A DNA stretch of 11,584 bases from Gemmatimonadota bacterium (GTDB lineage Bacteria > ARS69): positions 694-12,277 of the forward strand of contig JAGQIB010000114.1 of assembly GCA_020431545.1 (NCBI GenBank). The letters run 5' to 3'. A program made the position numbers and the translations under genes. This document shows, piece by piece, positions 1 through 6,707 of this stretch; within the stretch, counting starts at the first letter, position 1; every line of letters starts with the position of its first letter. Below the pieces are notes generated by a model. It searched no databases and was not told where the DNA came from. It saw only the letters and a program-made list of their open reading frames with translations.

Positions 1-90
1 CTGCTCCTGACCACCGAGGCGGTCGTGACCGAGGTGAGGGAGAAGGACAAGGCGCCCGTCGGCGGCGGGATGCACGACGACGATTATTGA
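1..90 (+). CDS. groEL: GroEL chaperonin, C-terminal end only
   Basis: This is the last 29 codons and stop of a gene that enters from the left edge in frame 1. The peptide begins LLLTTEAVVTEV, which is the highly conserved end of GroEL subunits (last equatorial-domain helix). A short charged linker and a Gly/Met tail (GGGM) follow. GroEL is the 60-kDa cytosolic chaperonin that folds proteins in a double heptameric ring with GroES. The usual GGM-repeat tail is abbreviated here and ends in an acidic HDDDY instead of repeated GGM. An intrinsic terminator follows 36 bases after the stop, so this is probably the end of the groESL operon. The family call is secure because the C-terminal motif is distinctive; the rest of the gene is outside the window. 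Confidence 0.93.
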   Translation: MLLTTEAVVTEVREKDKAPVGGGMHDDDY

Positions 91-125
91 TCGGACTCAA
101 AAAGAGCCAAGAATTGCCGATTCCT

Positions 126-161
126 GGAGGAGGGCCACCGCGGCCCTCCTCCTTGTTCTTT
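126..161 (+). terminator. Intrinsic terminator after groEL
   Basis: A perfect 11-bp stem, GGAGGAGGGCC (126-136) paired with GGCCCTCCTCC (142-152), has a 5-base loop and is followed by a T-rich run (TTGTTCTTT). It sits between the groEL stop and the ABC ATPase start, so it separates the chaperonin transcript from the downstream operon. Confidence 0.88.
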
Positions 162-195
162 GGGTGGCCGACGCCCCCGGATCGGGTGACCTCCG

Positions 196-1119
196 ATGAT
201 CGAGGTTCGAGAGCTCCGCAAGGTCCTGGCGGGACGAGTTGTCCTGGAGGACGTCTCCTTCTCGGTCCCCCGGGGCAGCGTGACCGCGTTCCTCGGGCCG
301 AACGGCGCGGGGAAGTCCACCACGCTGCGGATCCTGGCCGGCGCGACCGCGCCCACGTCCGGCTCCGTGACGATCGACGGTCGGGACGTTCGCCGCGGGG
401 CAGCCCGCGATCTCGTGGGGTGGCAGCCGGAGCACCCGCCGACCGCGTCCGGCGTGAGGGTCGGCGAGTACCTCGCGTTCGTGGGGCGAGTTCGCGGCGT
501 GCGGGATCTCGACGGCGAGATCCGGGCGGAGCTGTCGTCGGTCGGTCTCGCGGGGCGCGAGCCGGATCGCGTCGACGCGCTCTCCAAGGGAGAGCGGGTC
601 CGCGTGGGACTCGCCGCCGCGCGGCTCGGAGATCCACCCGTGCTTCTGCTCGACGAGCCGACCTCCGGCCTCGATCCCGGTCAGCTCGCCGGCATCCGGA
701 ACTTGCTCGAACGGGAACGAGGCCGTCGCACGGTTCTTCTTTCCACGCACCTCCTCCCGGAGGCGGCCGCGCTCTGTGACCGCGTGGTTCTCCTGCACCG
801 GGGACGCGTGGTGGCTTCCGGGCGTCCGGAGGACCTGCGCCCCAGCGGCCGACGCCTGCGCGTGCTCGTCCGGGGAGACGAGGAGCGCGTTCGCCGCACG
901 CTGACGGAAGTCGCCGGCGTGCGTGGAGTCGAGGAGGTTTCCCGCGACGAGCGCGGCCTCGCGCTGCTCGTCGCCTGCGACGCCGACGTCGATCCGCGGG
1001 CACCGCTCGCGGCCGCGCTCGTCTCCGCCGGTGTCGACGTCCTGGAGCTCGGCCGCGCGGCGGGCGAGCTCGAGCAGGCCTTCCTCGAGCTGGTCGCCGC
1101 GCCGGAGCCCGCGCGATGA
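196..1119 (+). CDS. ABC transporter ATP-binding protein, GldA-like
   Basis: This 307-residue nucleotide-binding subunit hydrolyses ATP to power an ABC-2 type exporter. Visible motifs are Walker A GPNGAGKST (residues 34-42), a Q-loop glutamine near 77, an ABC signature of the LSKGxRxRVGLA form (129-139), Walker B VLLLDEP (149-155), the D-loop SGLD and the switch histidine in LLSTH (185). LSKG in place of LSGG is normal for the GldA/NosF-like subgroup. Residues from about 215 to 300 form the C-terminal extension typical of ABC-2 ATPases. The ATG at 196 gives a standard N-terminus (MIEVRELRKV). The stop overlaps the permease start (ATGA), so the two are translationally coupled. The name GldA refers to gliding motility in Flavobacteria, but many non-gliding bacteria carry this set, so the substrate is unknown. 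Confidence 0.92.
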   Translation: MIEVRELRKVLAGRVVLEDVSFSVPRGSVTAFLGPNGAGKSTTLRILAGATAPTSGSVTIDGRDVRRGAARDLVGWQPEHPPTASGVRVGEYLAFVGRVRGVRDLDGEIRAELSSVGLAGREPDRVDALSKGERVRVGLAAARLGDPPVLLLDEPTSGLDPGQLAGIRNLLERERGRRTVLLSTHLLPEAAALCDRVVLLHRGRVVASGRPEDLRPSGRRLRVLVRGDEERVRRTLTEVAGVRGVEEVSRDERGLALLVACDADVDPRAPLAAALVSAGVDVLELGRAAGELEQAFLELVAAPEPAR

Positions 1120-1859
1120 GCGCGTTCGTCGCCGTGTGGCGCCGGGAGTTCTCCCTCCTGTTCACGTCGCCGATCGCGTGGGTCGTGCTGACCGGGCATC
1201 ATCTGTTCAACGGCCTCGCGTGGCGGAACCTGTTCTCCGCCTGGCAGGCCGACTGTCGCGCCGCGGCGACGCGCGGCGCCGTCCCGGCCCTGACCTACGC
1301 GGATGCCGTGATCGAGCCGTACTTCGTGGGCCTCGCGTTCTCGCTGGTCCTGTTCGTTCCGTTTCTCACCATGCGCTCGGTCGCCGACGAGCGGAGGACC
1401 GGCATGCTCGCGTTACTCTCTTCTCTGCCGCTCTCCGAAGGCAACCTGGTGCAAGGCAAGCTCGCGTCGCTCGCGTCGCTCGTGGTCGCGCTCGTGCTTC
1501 CGGCCGCGCTGCTTCCGATGGCGGTGCAGGGCATCGCTCCGTTCGAGCCGACGGTCGTGGCGTCGGGCGTGCTCGGAGTTCTGGGTTTGGGCCTCGCCGC
1601 CGTCTCGCTCGGTCTCTTCGTCTCCGCGCTCGTCGAGAGCCTGCCGGCGGCCGCGGCCGGCGCCTCCAGCGCACTACTCGTTCTCTTCTTCGCGGATCGC
1701 TTCTGGGAGCCGGCCGGCGCGATCGGCTTCCGCGCCGCGCTGGAGTCGTTCGCGCGTGGTGCCCCGAGCTCCGCGTCCGGCGCCCGATTCGTCGTCGTGG
1801 GGATCGCGTTCGCGTGTCTCGCCGCCTGGGAGCTGCGAAGTCGCCGGGTGCGTCCGTGA
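1116..1859 (+). CDS. ABC-2 type permease, GldF-like
   Basis: This 247-residue integral membrane protein forms the channel partner of the preceding ATPase. About six hydrophobic segments are visible (roughly residues 17-33, 69-86, 116-138, 148-172, 177-192 and 225-240). Between the second and third lies the cytoplasmic coupling stretch, RSVADERRTGMLALLSSLP, typical of ABC-2 permeases (SxxxERrxGTlelLlt-like). The start ATG overlaps the upstream stop by four bases, and its own stop overlaps a GTG start of the next gene (GTGA). The position in an ATPase-permease-GldG triplet supports the GldF-like assignment. The substrate cannot be read from the sequence. Confidence 0.88.
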   Translation: MSAFVAVWRREFSLLFTSPIAWVVLTGHHLFNGLAWRNLFSAWQADCRAAATRGAVPALTYADAVIEPYFVGLAFSLVLFVPFLTMRSVADERRTGMLALLSSLPLSEGNLVQGKLASLASLVVALVLPAALLPMAVQGIAPFEPTVVASGVLGVLGLGLAAVSLGLFVSALVESLPAAAAGASSALLVLFFADRFWEPAGAIGFRAALESFARGAPSSASGARFVVVGIAFACLAAWELRSRRVRP

Positions 1860-3163
1860 CCGGGCCGATCGCGTCGGCCGGGCGCTTCCTGCTCGTCGCG
1901 GCCGCGGCGGCCGTCGTGCTCGCGGTCGCGGAGCGCACCGATCGCGTGTCGGACTGGACCGCCGATCGCCGGCTCACGCTCTCGGTCGGAACCCGGGAGC
2001 GGCTCGCCTCCGTCGATCGCGACGTGGAGATCGTGGCGTTCTTCCGTCGCGGGGGGGAGGAGGAAGCGGCCCGCGCGAACGTGGCCGGATTGCTCGAGTC
2101 CTATTCCCGCGAAAGTGCCCGGGTGCGGTGGCGGTTCGTCGACCCGGAGGCGGAGCCGCGCGAAGCGGAACGCGCGGGCGCCGGGGATCGGATGCTCGTC
2201 GTGCGCGCCGGGGACCGGACGGAACTCGTCCGGAGCGCCTCGGAATCGACGTTGACCGCGGCTCTGGGGCGCCTCCTGCGCCCGCGGAATCCCGTTGTCG
2301 TGTTCGTCGGTGGGCACCGCGAGAAGTCGCCGCAGGACCCGGGGCGTGATGGGCTGTCCGGACTCGGCGCCGCGCTGGCCGACCAGGGGATCCGGACGGA
2401 CGTCCTCGCTCCCGTCGATGCGCAGACGCCGCCGGAGGCCCCGGACCTCGTGGTGCTGGCGGGGCCGCGGATCGATCCTTCTCCGGCCGAGCTCGAATGG
2501 CTGGCCGGGCGTCTCGACGCCGGCGGCGCCGTCCTCGTCTGGCTGGATCCGGCCCCGCTGCCCCGGCTCGAGAGCTGGCTCGCGGAGCGCGGCATCGCGC
2601 CCGGGCACCGCGCCGTACTCGACCCGCGGACGCGTCTGTTCGGCGCCGATGCCTCGGTGCCGGTCGTCACCGACTACGCGCCGCACGCGATCACGGATGC
2701 CCTGCGCCCCGCCGGCGGAGTCGTGCCGACGTTCTTTCCGGTGGCGCGTGCGCTCGACGCGACGGCCGCGCGCGCCACCGTGCTGCTCGAAACGAGCGCC
2801 GAGGCACGCGAGGAGGGCGAGGACGTTCCCGCGTCGCGCGCGCTCGGCGTCTGCGTGGAGCAGGAGAGCGGCGCCGATCTCGTGGTCGTCGGGGACTCGG
2901 ACTTCGCCGCGAACGGGAACTTCGCGCTGTCGGGCAACGGGACGCTCGCCGTGTCCATGATCGAGTGGCTCCTCCGTGACGATGCCGACGTGGCCGTTCC
3001 GATCGTCCCGGTGGTGCGTCCCCGCTTGCTCTCGGAGTCCGAGTTCCGTGCGCGGGTCACGACGCCGGCGCTCGCGCTTCCCGTCGTGTGCGCGACGATC
3101 GGCATCGCCGTCGTGGCGCGAAGGCGTCGCGGCGCGCCGCGTCGCCCTGCCGATTCGAGTTGA
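1856..3163 (+). CDS. GldG-like ABC transporter accessory protein
   Basis: This 435-residue protein completes the ABC-2 operon. The open frame extends much further upstream, but the GTG at 1856 overlaps the permease stop (GTGA) and puts a single membrane anchor at residues 9-25, as in GldG proteins. The conserved start of the periplasmic part follows: LTLSVGTRERLASVDRDVEI, then AFFRRG. The middle (about 145-260) matches the ABC-transporter auxiliary domain with a GATase-like fold, including PDLVVLAGP and AELEWLAGRLDAGGAVLVWL. Near 355-382 lies VVVGDSDFAANGNF followed by MIEWLL, a signature of this family. A second hydrophobic segment at about 403-420 followed by RRRR anchors the C-terminus with its tail in the cytoplasm. 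The role is probably assembly or substrate handling for the exporter; the substrate is unknown. Confidence 0.87.
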   Translation: MTGPIASAGRFLLVAAAAAVVLAVAERTDRVSDWTADRRLTLSVGTRERLASVDRDVEIVAFFRRGGEEEAARANVAGLLESYSRESARVRWRFVDPEAEPREAERAGAGDRMLVVRAGDRTELVRSASESTLTAALGRLLRPRNPVVVFVGGHREKSPQDPGRDGLSGLGAALADQGIRTDVLAPVDAQTPPEAPDLVVLAGPRIDPSPAELEWLAGRLDAGGAVLVWLDPAPLPRLESWLAERGIAPGHRAVLDPRTRLFGADASVPVVTDYAPHAITDALRPAGGVVPTFFPVARALDATAARATVLLETSAEAREEGEDVPASRALGVCVEQESGADLVVVGDSDFAANGNFALSGNGTLAVSMIEWLLRDDADVAVPIVPVVRPRLLSESEFRARVTTPALALPVVCATIGIAVVARRRRGAPRRPADSS

Positions 3164-3182
3164 CCGACGCTCGAGAAGTCGC

Positions 3183-3234
3183 CTAACGTGCGGCATTCGC
3201 GAGGCCTGCCAGCTGACGTGCCTTCACTGACGTG
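3183..3234 (+). repeat. Short repeats upstream of the kinase gene
   Basis: The 8-mer CTGACGTG occurs at 3213-3220 and again at 3227-3234, 14 bases apart. A one-mismatch copy, CTAACGTG, lies at 3183-3190. The last copy overlaps a dyad TCAC-N4-GTGA (3224-3235). They sit in the 90-base gap before the kinase start, where a regulator could bind. No convincing promoter hexamers are visible there. Confidence 0.35.
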
Positions 3235-3253
3235 ATCATTCGGGTGGGATGGG

Positions 3254-4498
3254 ATGAGTCCCGCGCGTCGCAAGAGCCGCCGCAAGAACCGGCACAAGAT
3301 CGGCGCCATGCTGGAGCGTGATCTGCACTCCGGCGTGCTCGGTGCGCTCCTCCGGGCGAATCGTGACGCGATCGTCGTCATCGACTCGGACAAGCGCGTC
3401 GTCGAGTTCTCCGCGTCGGCCGAGTCCACGCTCGCCTGGGAGCGCGACGAAGCGATCGGGCGCCCGTGCGCCGAGATCCTCCGCTGTCAGGACGTGGATG
3501 GGGGCCTCCTGTGCGACGGGGGCTGCCCCCTCGATCCCATCCTGCGGGAGCGGGCCGAGCGTTCCACGCTTCCCACCCTGATCACGTCCAAGACCGGCGA
3601 CGTGAACTTCCTGGAATCCGACTACACCGCGACCGCCGCGCCCGGAGGCGGCGGCGTCCACTGCGTGGGCGTGCTCCGGAACGCGGAAGAAGGGGAGTGG
3701 ATCGGCAGTTTCGGGGCCGAGACGAAACGTCTGCTCTCCCTCGGGACGATCTCGGCCGGCATCGCGCACGAGATCCGGAATCCACTGACCGGGATCCGGA
3801 CCACGATCCAGTACGTCCTCAAGCACCTGGACTCGAACGACGGCAACCGGGAGAGCCTCACGGCCTCGATCAAGGAGCTGGATCGGATCGAGGCGGTCAT
3901 CTCGGACTTTCTGGCCTACGCCCGGCCGCCGGCGCCGCGTCGCCGGCTGTGCCATGTCCACCGCATTCTCGTGGAGTCGCTGGCGCTCGCTCGCGAAAGT
4001 TTGGAAAGTGCAGGGATCGAGCTCGTCACGGACCTCGAGGAGGAGCTTCCGAAGCTGAACGTCGACGCGAACATGATCCGGGAGGTGTTCCTCAACGTGA
4101 TCATGAACGCCCGCGACGCGATGCGCCGAAAGGGCGGGACGCTGCGCGTTTCGAGCTGGCTCTCGCCGCGCTCGAACCGGTCCGAGCCGAACAGTGTCCG
4201 CTTCGCGTTCAGCGACACGGGTCCGGGAATCCCGGAGGGGCGGTCGGCGGACATCTTCGAGCCGTTCATCTCGGCGTCCGCGAAGGGGCTCGGGCTCGGG
4301 CTTTCCATCAGCCAGCGGATCTGTCGCGCGCACGGCGGCCTGATCTCGGCGTCGAACAACGCGGACGGCGGCGCCCGCTTCACGGTCATCCTGCCGCTGC
4401 CGCCGGCCTCGCGGCCGAAGGAGCAGGACGAGAAGCGCCGGGCGACGGATCGGGCCGAGGAGCGCGTGCCGGTGGGCGCGGGGAAGGAGACCGAATGA
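3254..4498 (+). CDS. Cytosolic PAS sensor histidine kinase, NtrB-like
   Basis: This 414-residue kinase should autophosphorylate on histidine and pass the phosphate to the response regulator encoded immediately downstream. It has no transmembrane segment or signal peptide, so it senses an internal cue. The order is: a basic N-terminus; a PAS domain (about 28-140) containing four cysteines (72, 78, 87 and 91, the last in GGCPLDP); an HisKA domain with H-box AHEIRNPL, phospho-acceptor H172; and an HATPase domain with N-box around N285 (NVIMNARDAM), G1 DTGPGIP (321-327) and G2 GLGLGLS (345-351). The C-terminal tail is charged and probably disordered. The ATG at 3254 follows a G-rich Shine-Dalgarno stretch (GGGTGGGATGGG). 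Its stop overlaps the regulator start (ATGA), which supports a cognate pair. Confidence 0.93.
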   Translation: MSPARRKSRRKNRHKIGAMLERDLHSGVLGALLRANRDAIVVIDSDKRVVEFSASAESTLAWERDEAIGRPCAEILRCQDVDGGLLCDGGCPLDPILRERAERSTLPTLITSKTGDVNFLESDYTATAAPGGGGVHCVGVLRNAEEGEWIGSFGAETKRLLSLGTISAGIAHEIRNPLTGIRTTIQYVLKHLDSNDGNRESLTASIKELDRIEAVISDFLAYARPPAPRRRLCHVHRILVESLALARESLESAGIELVTDLEEELPKLNVDANMIREVFLNVIMNARDAMRRKGGTLRVSSWLSPRSNRSEPNSVRFAFSDTGPGIPEGRSADIFEPFISASAKGLGLGLSISQRICRAHGGLISASNNADGGARFTVILPLPPASRPKEQDEKRRATDRAEERVPVGAGKETE

Positions 4499-5871
4499 GC
4501 GATCGGGTCCTGGTCATCGACGACGAATCGGGCGTTCGGACGACGCTGCGTCGCGCGCTGGAGGAGGAAGGATTCTCCGTGCGCACGGCGGCCACCGGCC
4601 GCGCGGCGCTCCGGACGGCGGAGGAAGCTCGCCCCGACGTCGCGGTGGTGGACCTGAAGCTCGGCGACGCCTCGGGCCTCGACGTTCTCCGGGACCTGAA
4701 GCAGCGCTGCCCGACCACCGTCACGATCATGATCAGCGCCTACGGCGACGTGCAGGACGTGGTGCAGGCGATGAAGCTCGGCGCGGACGACTACGTTCAG
4801 AAGCCGTACGACCTGGACGAAATGGTGCGCTGCGTCCGCCAGACCCTGCGCGCCTCCCGGATGCGCGAAGCACGCGCCGCGGAGGAACGGCCCGAGGGGC
4901 CGCCGGGACTGTCCCGGATCCTCGGCCGCTCCGAGCACATCGAGGAAGTGCGCGACACGATCCGGAAGGTCGTTCGGTCCGGCGCGCGCACCGTGCTGAT
5001 CCAGGGCGAGACCGGAACCGGCAAGGAACTGGTCGCCCGGGCGCTGCACTACGAATCGGAACGGGCGGCGGCGCCGTTCGTGAAGCTCAACTGCTCGGCC
5101 ATCCCCGACTCGCTGTTCGAGGCGGAGCTGTTCGGTCACGAGCGTGGCACGTTCACCGACGCTCAGGAAACTCGCCGCGGCCTGGCCGAGGTCGCAGACG
5201 GCGGCACGTTGTTCCTGGACGAGATCGGTGACGCGGGTGCCGCCGCGCAGGCGAAGTTGCTCACGTTCATCGAGGAGCGCCGATTCCGCCGGCTCGGCGG
5301 TCGGGAGGATCGCGCCCTCGACGTTCGAATCGTGGCTGCCACGAACAAGGACCTGGACGTCGCCAGCGACGCCGGCGAGTTCCGGTCCGATCTGCTGCAC
5401 CGACTCAAGGTGATCAACATCTACCTGCCGGCGCTCCGCGAGCGGGAGGGGGACATCGCGTTCCTCGCGGCCCGCTTCGTGGAGGAGTTCGGCCGCCAGA
5501 CGGGCAAGGACATGGGGTTGGCACCGGAGACCCTCGAGTGCCTCGAGAGCTACTCCTGGCCGGGCAACGTGCGCGAGCTCCGTCACTCGATGGAGCGGAT
5601 CGTCCTGCTCGAGGAGTGCGATCGGATCTCCCCCGATCATCTCTCCCAGAAGGTGCGTGGAAGCTCGTCGCTCACGAGAGCCCGCGGACTCGTGGGCGCG
5701 GCACGCGCGCTCGCCGACGTCGAGCGCGAGCATATCGAACGAGTGCTCGCCGAGACCGACGGCAATCGAACGCGCGCCGCCGAGATCCTCGGCATCACGC
5801 GACAGACGCTCCTCAACAAGTTGAAGTCGTGGGACGAGTCCGAGGAACGCGCGACCGCGTCAAAGAACTAG
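4495..5871 (+). CDS. Sigma-54-dependent response regulator, NtrC family
   Basis: This 458-residue enhancer-binding activator remodels RNA polymerase-sigma-54 by ATP hydrolysis when phosphorylated. The receiver domain (1-120) is intact: D9/D10, phospho-acceptor D53, S81 and K103 in QKPYD. The AAA+ domain (about 140-385) has Walker A GETGTGKE (171-178), Walker B LFLDEIGD (239-246) and RSDLLHRL. The sigma-54 contact loop reads GTFTDA (218-223) instead of consensus GAFTGA. It keeps the key Phe and Thr but has two substitutions. A Fis-type helix-turn-helix closes the protein (about 423-444, GNRTRAAEILGITRQTLLNK). The ATG at 4495 overlaps the kinase stop. A sigma-54 promoter and an inverted repeat lie just downstream, making the next gene a plausible target. 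Confidence 0.95.
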   Translation: MSDRVLVIDDESGVRTTLRRALEEEGFSVRTAATGRAALRTAEEARPDVAVVDLKLGDASGLDVLRDLKQRCPTTVTIMISAYGDVQDVVQAMKLGADDYVQKPYDLDEMVRCVRQTLRASRMREARAAEERPEGPPGLSRILGRSEHIEEVRDTIRKVVRSGARTVLIQGETGTGKELVARALHYESERAAAPFVKLNCSAIPDSLFEAELFGHERGTFTDAQETRRGLAEVADGGTLFLDEIGDAGAAAQAKLLTFIEERRFRRLGGREDRALDVRIVAATNKDLDVASDAGEFRSDLLHRLKVINIYLPALREREGDIAFLAARFVEEFGRQTGKDMGLAPETLECLESYSWPGNVRELRHSMERIVLLEECDRISPDHLSQKVRGSSSLTRARGLVGAARALADVEREHIERVLAETDGNRTRAAEILGITRQTLLNKLKSWDESEERATASKN

Positions 5872-5968
5872 ACGCCTTTCGCGCTCTCACTGTCGAATCT
5901 TTTGACGGAAGCACTCCCCGCGCGCCGCACCTCGTCCACTTCGCCGCGCACGCGTCGCTTCGAGTGGT

Positions 5969-6005
5969 GCATTTCACGATTCCGCTCAAGATGTTCGTGA
6001 AACGC
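5969..6005. promoter_or_regulatory. Inverted repeat, candidate activator (enhancer) site
   Basis: Arms GCATTTCACG (5969-5978) and CGTGAAACGC (5996-6005) match at 9 of 10 positions as inverted repeats, separated by 17 bases. The centre lies about 110 bases upstream of the transcription start predicted from the sigma-54 element. This is in the range where NtrC-family proteins bind as dimers. The nearest candidate to bind it is the activator encoded at 4495-5871; that link is inferred. Confidence 0.55.
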
Positions 6006-6072
6006 GACTTAACCCGGATCGTACGAACGCCGATGATGGAAACGTCGCGTGGTTTGCGCACGAATGACGCGG

Positions 6073-6088
6073 TGGCACGAGTCGTGCA
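6073..6088 (+). promoter_or_regulatory. Sigma-54 (-24/-12) promoter
   Basis: TGGCACGAGTCGTGCA matches the sigma-54 consensus TGGCACG-N4-TTGCA at all but one defined position. The invariant GG (6074-6075) and GC (6086-6087) are separated by exactly ten bases. Transcription would start near 6098, about 78 bases before the pseudo-receiver ATG. It lies 200 bases downstream of a sigma-54 activator gene on the same strand, which strongly supports a functional promoter. Confidence 0.85.
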
Positions 6089-6175
6089 GAACAGAAAGGT
6101 TTGGTTCGTGCGAACGCGGCGAGCCGTGTCGCGCCGAAGGGGACAGTGACCGGGCCGCATCGAGGATCGACCCGG

Positions 6176-6580
6176 ATGTCGAAGAGACTACTGATCCTGA
6201 TCGATAGCGAACCGGTGACCTCCCGGGCCCTGGCGCTCGACTTGCGCGAGGCGGGGTACGAGGTGGACACCGCGGACGACGAACCGGAGGCGCTGAGGAA
6301 GCTCGAGTCGATCCCTTTCGATCTGCTCATTGCGACCGAGGAGCCGATCGAGGGGCCGGAGCCGGTCGAGGGGAATCTGGTCGATCGGATGCGCCGGGTT
6401 CGTCCCGCCGCCCAGGTCGTCCTGATGACGACGGACCCCGATCGATCGCGCCGGGATCGCCGGCGAGGAGATCGGCGGACGGGATCGGTGGTCCGGGTTC
6501 GGAAGCCCTTCGATCTCGAGGAATTCCGCTCGGTGGTGGAGCGGATGCTGGACCGGAAAACGCGGGGGAGCGCGAGATGA
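6176..6580 (+). CDS. Degenerate receiver-domain (pseudo-receiver) protein
   Basis: This stand-alone 134-residue protein has the receiver fold pattern: beta-1 LLILIDSEP, helix 1 with GYEVDTADDEPEALRKL, beta-3 FDLLIATEEP, beta-4 AQVVLMTTDPD, and the conserved beta-5 Lys-Pro (VRKPFDLEEF, K110). The phospho-acceptor aspartate is missing: the position falls on A53 or T54. The acidic pair after beta-1 is reduced to D10-S11-E12. It therefore probably cannot be phosphorylated in the usual way and may signal by binding. Residues 90-101 are strongly arginine-rich (RSRRDRRRGDRR), unusual for helix 4. The ATG at 6176 follows GAGGA with 9-base spacing. Starts further upstream in frame add no domain sequence. 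A sigma-54 promoter lies 88 bases upstream. Confidence 0.75.
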   Translation: MSKRLLILIDSEPVTSRALALDLREAGYEVDTADDEPEALRKLESIPFDLLIATEEPIEGPEPVEGNLVDRMRRVRPAAQVVLMTTDPDRSRRDRRRGDRRTGSVVRVRKPFDLEEFRSVVERMLDRKTRGSAR

Positions 6581-6639
6581 TGCCCGTCCGAGGGCGGGTG
6601 TCACGCGGCGCTTCCTCCTCGGGCTAGTTCCCGGGGGCG

Positions 6640-6672
6640 CCGTTTCCGGAAACGGGACCCGCGTTGCGGGTC
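6640..6672 (+). other. Two adjacent hairpins before the Lys-rich gene
   Basis: A perfect 16-bp palindrome, CCGTTTCCGGAAACGG (6640-6655), is followed at once by a 7-bp stem, GACCCGC-GTT-GCGGGTC (6656-6672). No T tract follows, so neither looks like an intrinsic terminator. They lie in the 127-base gap between the pseudo-receiver and the Lys-rich gene, where they could stabilise or process a shared transcript, or act as an operator. Confidence 0.55.
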
Positions 6673-6707
6673 GGCGTGAGTAACAGTCCTTTCGGAGGTA
6701 CTCCAGA

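Larger units (their letters stand above)
5872..6175. other. Regulatory gap between activator and pseudo-receiver
   Basis: This 304-base non-coding stretch contains an inverted repeat (5969-6005), a near-consensus sigma-54 promoter (6073-6088) and a small dyad, GTTCG-TG-CGAAC (6104-6115), just past the predicted start of transcription. It is less GC-rich than the surrounding genes. No intrinsic terminator with a T tract is visible after the activator gene. Open frames crossing it are not supported by any recognisable protein sequence. Confidence 0.75.

Noticed and set aside
196..1119. LSKG instead of LSGG in the ABC signature as an unusual feature
   Set aside because: LSKG followed by RxRVGLA is the normal form in GldA-like ABC-2 ATPases.
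923..1855. N-terminal extension of the GldG-like reading frame back to 923
   Set aside because: It overlaps the ATPase and permease in another frame, is Arg-rich and motif-free; the GTG at 1856 matches the family start.
196..3163. Evidence for gliding motility from the GldA/F/G-like trio
   Set aside because: These families occur widely in non-gliding bacteria and no other gliding gene (gldB, gldJ-N, sprA) is present.
3916..5733. A very long open frame on the minus strand opposite the kinase and regulator, and others at 1295-3196 and 9509-11338
   Set aside because: Their translations show no family motifs and are Arg/Pro/Gly-rich; they mirror well-supported + strand genes and are expected in GC-rich DNA with few stop codons.
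5857..5875. Small hairpin GCGTC/GACGC across the activator stop as a terminator
   Set aside because: The stem is only 5 bp with a 9-base loop and no T tract follows.
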